5,948 nt of DNA from Anaerolineae bacterium (GTDB lineage Bacteria; Chloroflexota; Anaerolineae; UBA1429): NCBI GenBank assembly GCA_007123335.1, contig SKLG01000210.1, positions 1-5,948 on the forward strand, given 5' to 3'. A program made the position numbers and the translations under genes. Of the stretch, positions 5,454-5,948 are shown piece after piece (position 1 is the first letter of the stretch; the number at the start of each line of letters is the position of its first letter). The notes below the pieces were generated by a model that saw nothing but the letters and a program-made list of their open reading frames with translations, had not been told where the DNA came from and did no database searches.

Positions 5454-5460
5454 AGGGACC

Positions 5461-5948
5461 ATGCCTCAAGAGACCATGACCCCGCGGGAGCGGTGGCTGG
5501 CCGTGTTGCGGCGCGAGACGCCGGACCGCGTGCCGATGGATTATTGGACCACCGACGAGGCCTGCGAAAAGCTGCTCAAACACCTTGGTTTGAGCGACGA
5601 GATGGAGATGCTGCGCCAGCTACATATCGATCGGCCCTTTACCGTCTCGCCGCGCTATGTCGGCCCGCCCATCCCGGCTGACAAGGATGTGTACGGCATC
5701 ACCTACCGTGACGCCGGTTACGGCGACGCCGATTACGGCACCGGCGTCTATCGTGAGGCGGTGGGCTACCCGCTGGCCGACTATACCTCGGTGGAGGAGA
5801 TCGAGGCCAACTATCGCTGGCCCGACCCCGATTGGTGGGACTATCGTGACCTACCGCAGCAGATCGCATCCTATACCGAGTACCCCATTCGCGGCGGCGG
5901 CTCGGAGCCGTTCCTGACCTACAAGAACCTGCGCGGCCAGGAACAGGC
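5461..5948 (+). CDS. URO-D family protein (MtaA/CmuA-type methyltransferase-like), N-terminal part
   Basis: The reading frame stays open to the window edge and gives 162 residues. The opening MTPRERWLAVLRRETPDRVPMDYW (residues 6-29) is the typical start of the non-heme branch of the uroporphyrinogen decarboxylase superfamily. The later segment with DVYGITYR, YGTGVYREAVGYPLADYTSVEEIEA and YRWPDPDWWDY is also characteristic. True HemE has an Arg-containing substrate motif (RQAGR) near the N-terminus that is absent here, so heme synthesis is unlikely. Relatives transfer methyl groups between corrinoid proteins and coenzyme M or other acceptors, using a zinc site in the C-terminal half, which lies outside the window. 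Residues 84-93 (DAGYGDADYG) come from a 15-bp tandem duplication. The gene has its own promoter within the shared 39-bp box and probably works in the same regulon as the ligase upstream. The methyl donor and acceptor are unknown. Confidence 0.88.
   Translation, partial: MPQETMTPRERWLAVLRRETPDRVPMDYWTTDEACEKLLKHLGLSDEMEMLRQLHIDRPFTVSPRYVGPPIPADKDVYGITYRDAGYGDADYGTGVYREAVGYPLADYTSVEEIEANYRWPDPDWWDYRDLPQQIASYTEYPIRGGGSEPFLTYKNLRGQEQ
5710..5739 (+). repeat. 15-bp tandem duplication inside the URO-D-family gene
   Basis: GACGCCGGTTACGGC (5710-5724) is followed immediately by GACGCCGATTACGGC (5725-5739), which is 14 of 15 identical. It adds five codons in frame and gives DAGYG-DADYG, just before the conserved YGTGVY stretch. 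Confidence 0.75.

Noticed and set aside
5304..5681. 125-codon open frame beginning in box copy 2 (MPMILHALDVGAG...), with a similar peptide frame in copy 1 (TPMILCALDVGAS...)
   Set aside because: The frame in copy 1 has no start and soon stops, and the frame in copy 2 runs out of phase through the URO-D-family gene. The peptide likeness follows from the DNA repeat. Promoter hexamers in register explain the conservation better, though a decayed coding origin is not excluded.

Overview
This GC-rich bacterial window has tightly packed genes and strong Shine-Dalgarno sites. It holds six protein-coding genes, of which the first and last are cut by the window edges. A large corrinoid-type URO-D family protein, a PaaK-like ligase, a PatB/MalY-type aminotransferase and short GC-rich hairpin repeats carried in frame inside a gene together suggest a Chloroflexota (Anaerolineae-like) genome. 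That placement is an inference from gene style; no marker gene is present.

Left part (1-3284). A plus-strand aminotransferase tail (1-180) converges on a minus-strand unit. That unit consists of comEC, the DNA-uptake channel protein (3180 down to 547), and a VOC/glyoxalase-fold protein (644 down to 231) whose start and ribosome binding site lie inside the comEC 3' end, a 98-nt overlap. comEC is complete (DUF4131-like region, Competence membrane domain, metallo-beta-lactamase domain). It carries four copies of short perfect palindromes (7-8 bp arms, 3-nt loop) in frame: three in the linker before the metallo-beta-lactamase domain and one of a related sequence in an earlier loop. A rho-independent terminator of the gene upstream sits only about 40 bp before the comEC start.

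Middle (3221-3927). A small four-helix membrane protein of unknown function (3650 to 3282) is driven by a consensus promoter (TTGACA, 17 bp, TATAAT). A perfect 9-bp inverted repeat straddles the -10, an arrangement typical of a repressor operator. Divergent to it is the promoter of the ligase gene.

Right part (3731-5948). A PaaK-family AMP-forming ligase (3928-5262) and a URO-D/MtaA-like methyltransferase (5461 to beyond the window) run in the same direction but each has its own promoter. Both promoters are embedded in the same 39-bp sequence (34/39 identical, all five differences transitions), with equal 18-bp spacers and -10 boxes in register. This shared box is the most interesting regulatory signal here. 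It suggests that acyl-CoA ligation and corrinoid/C1 or demethylation-type chemistry are co-regulated by one unknown factor. I see no RNA genes, CRISPR array, insertion sequence or phage gene.
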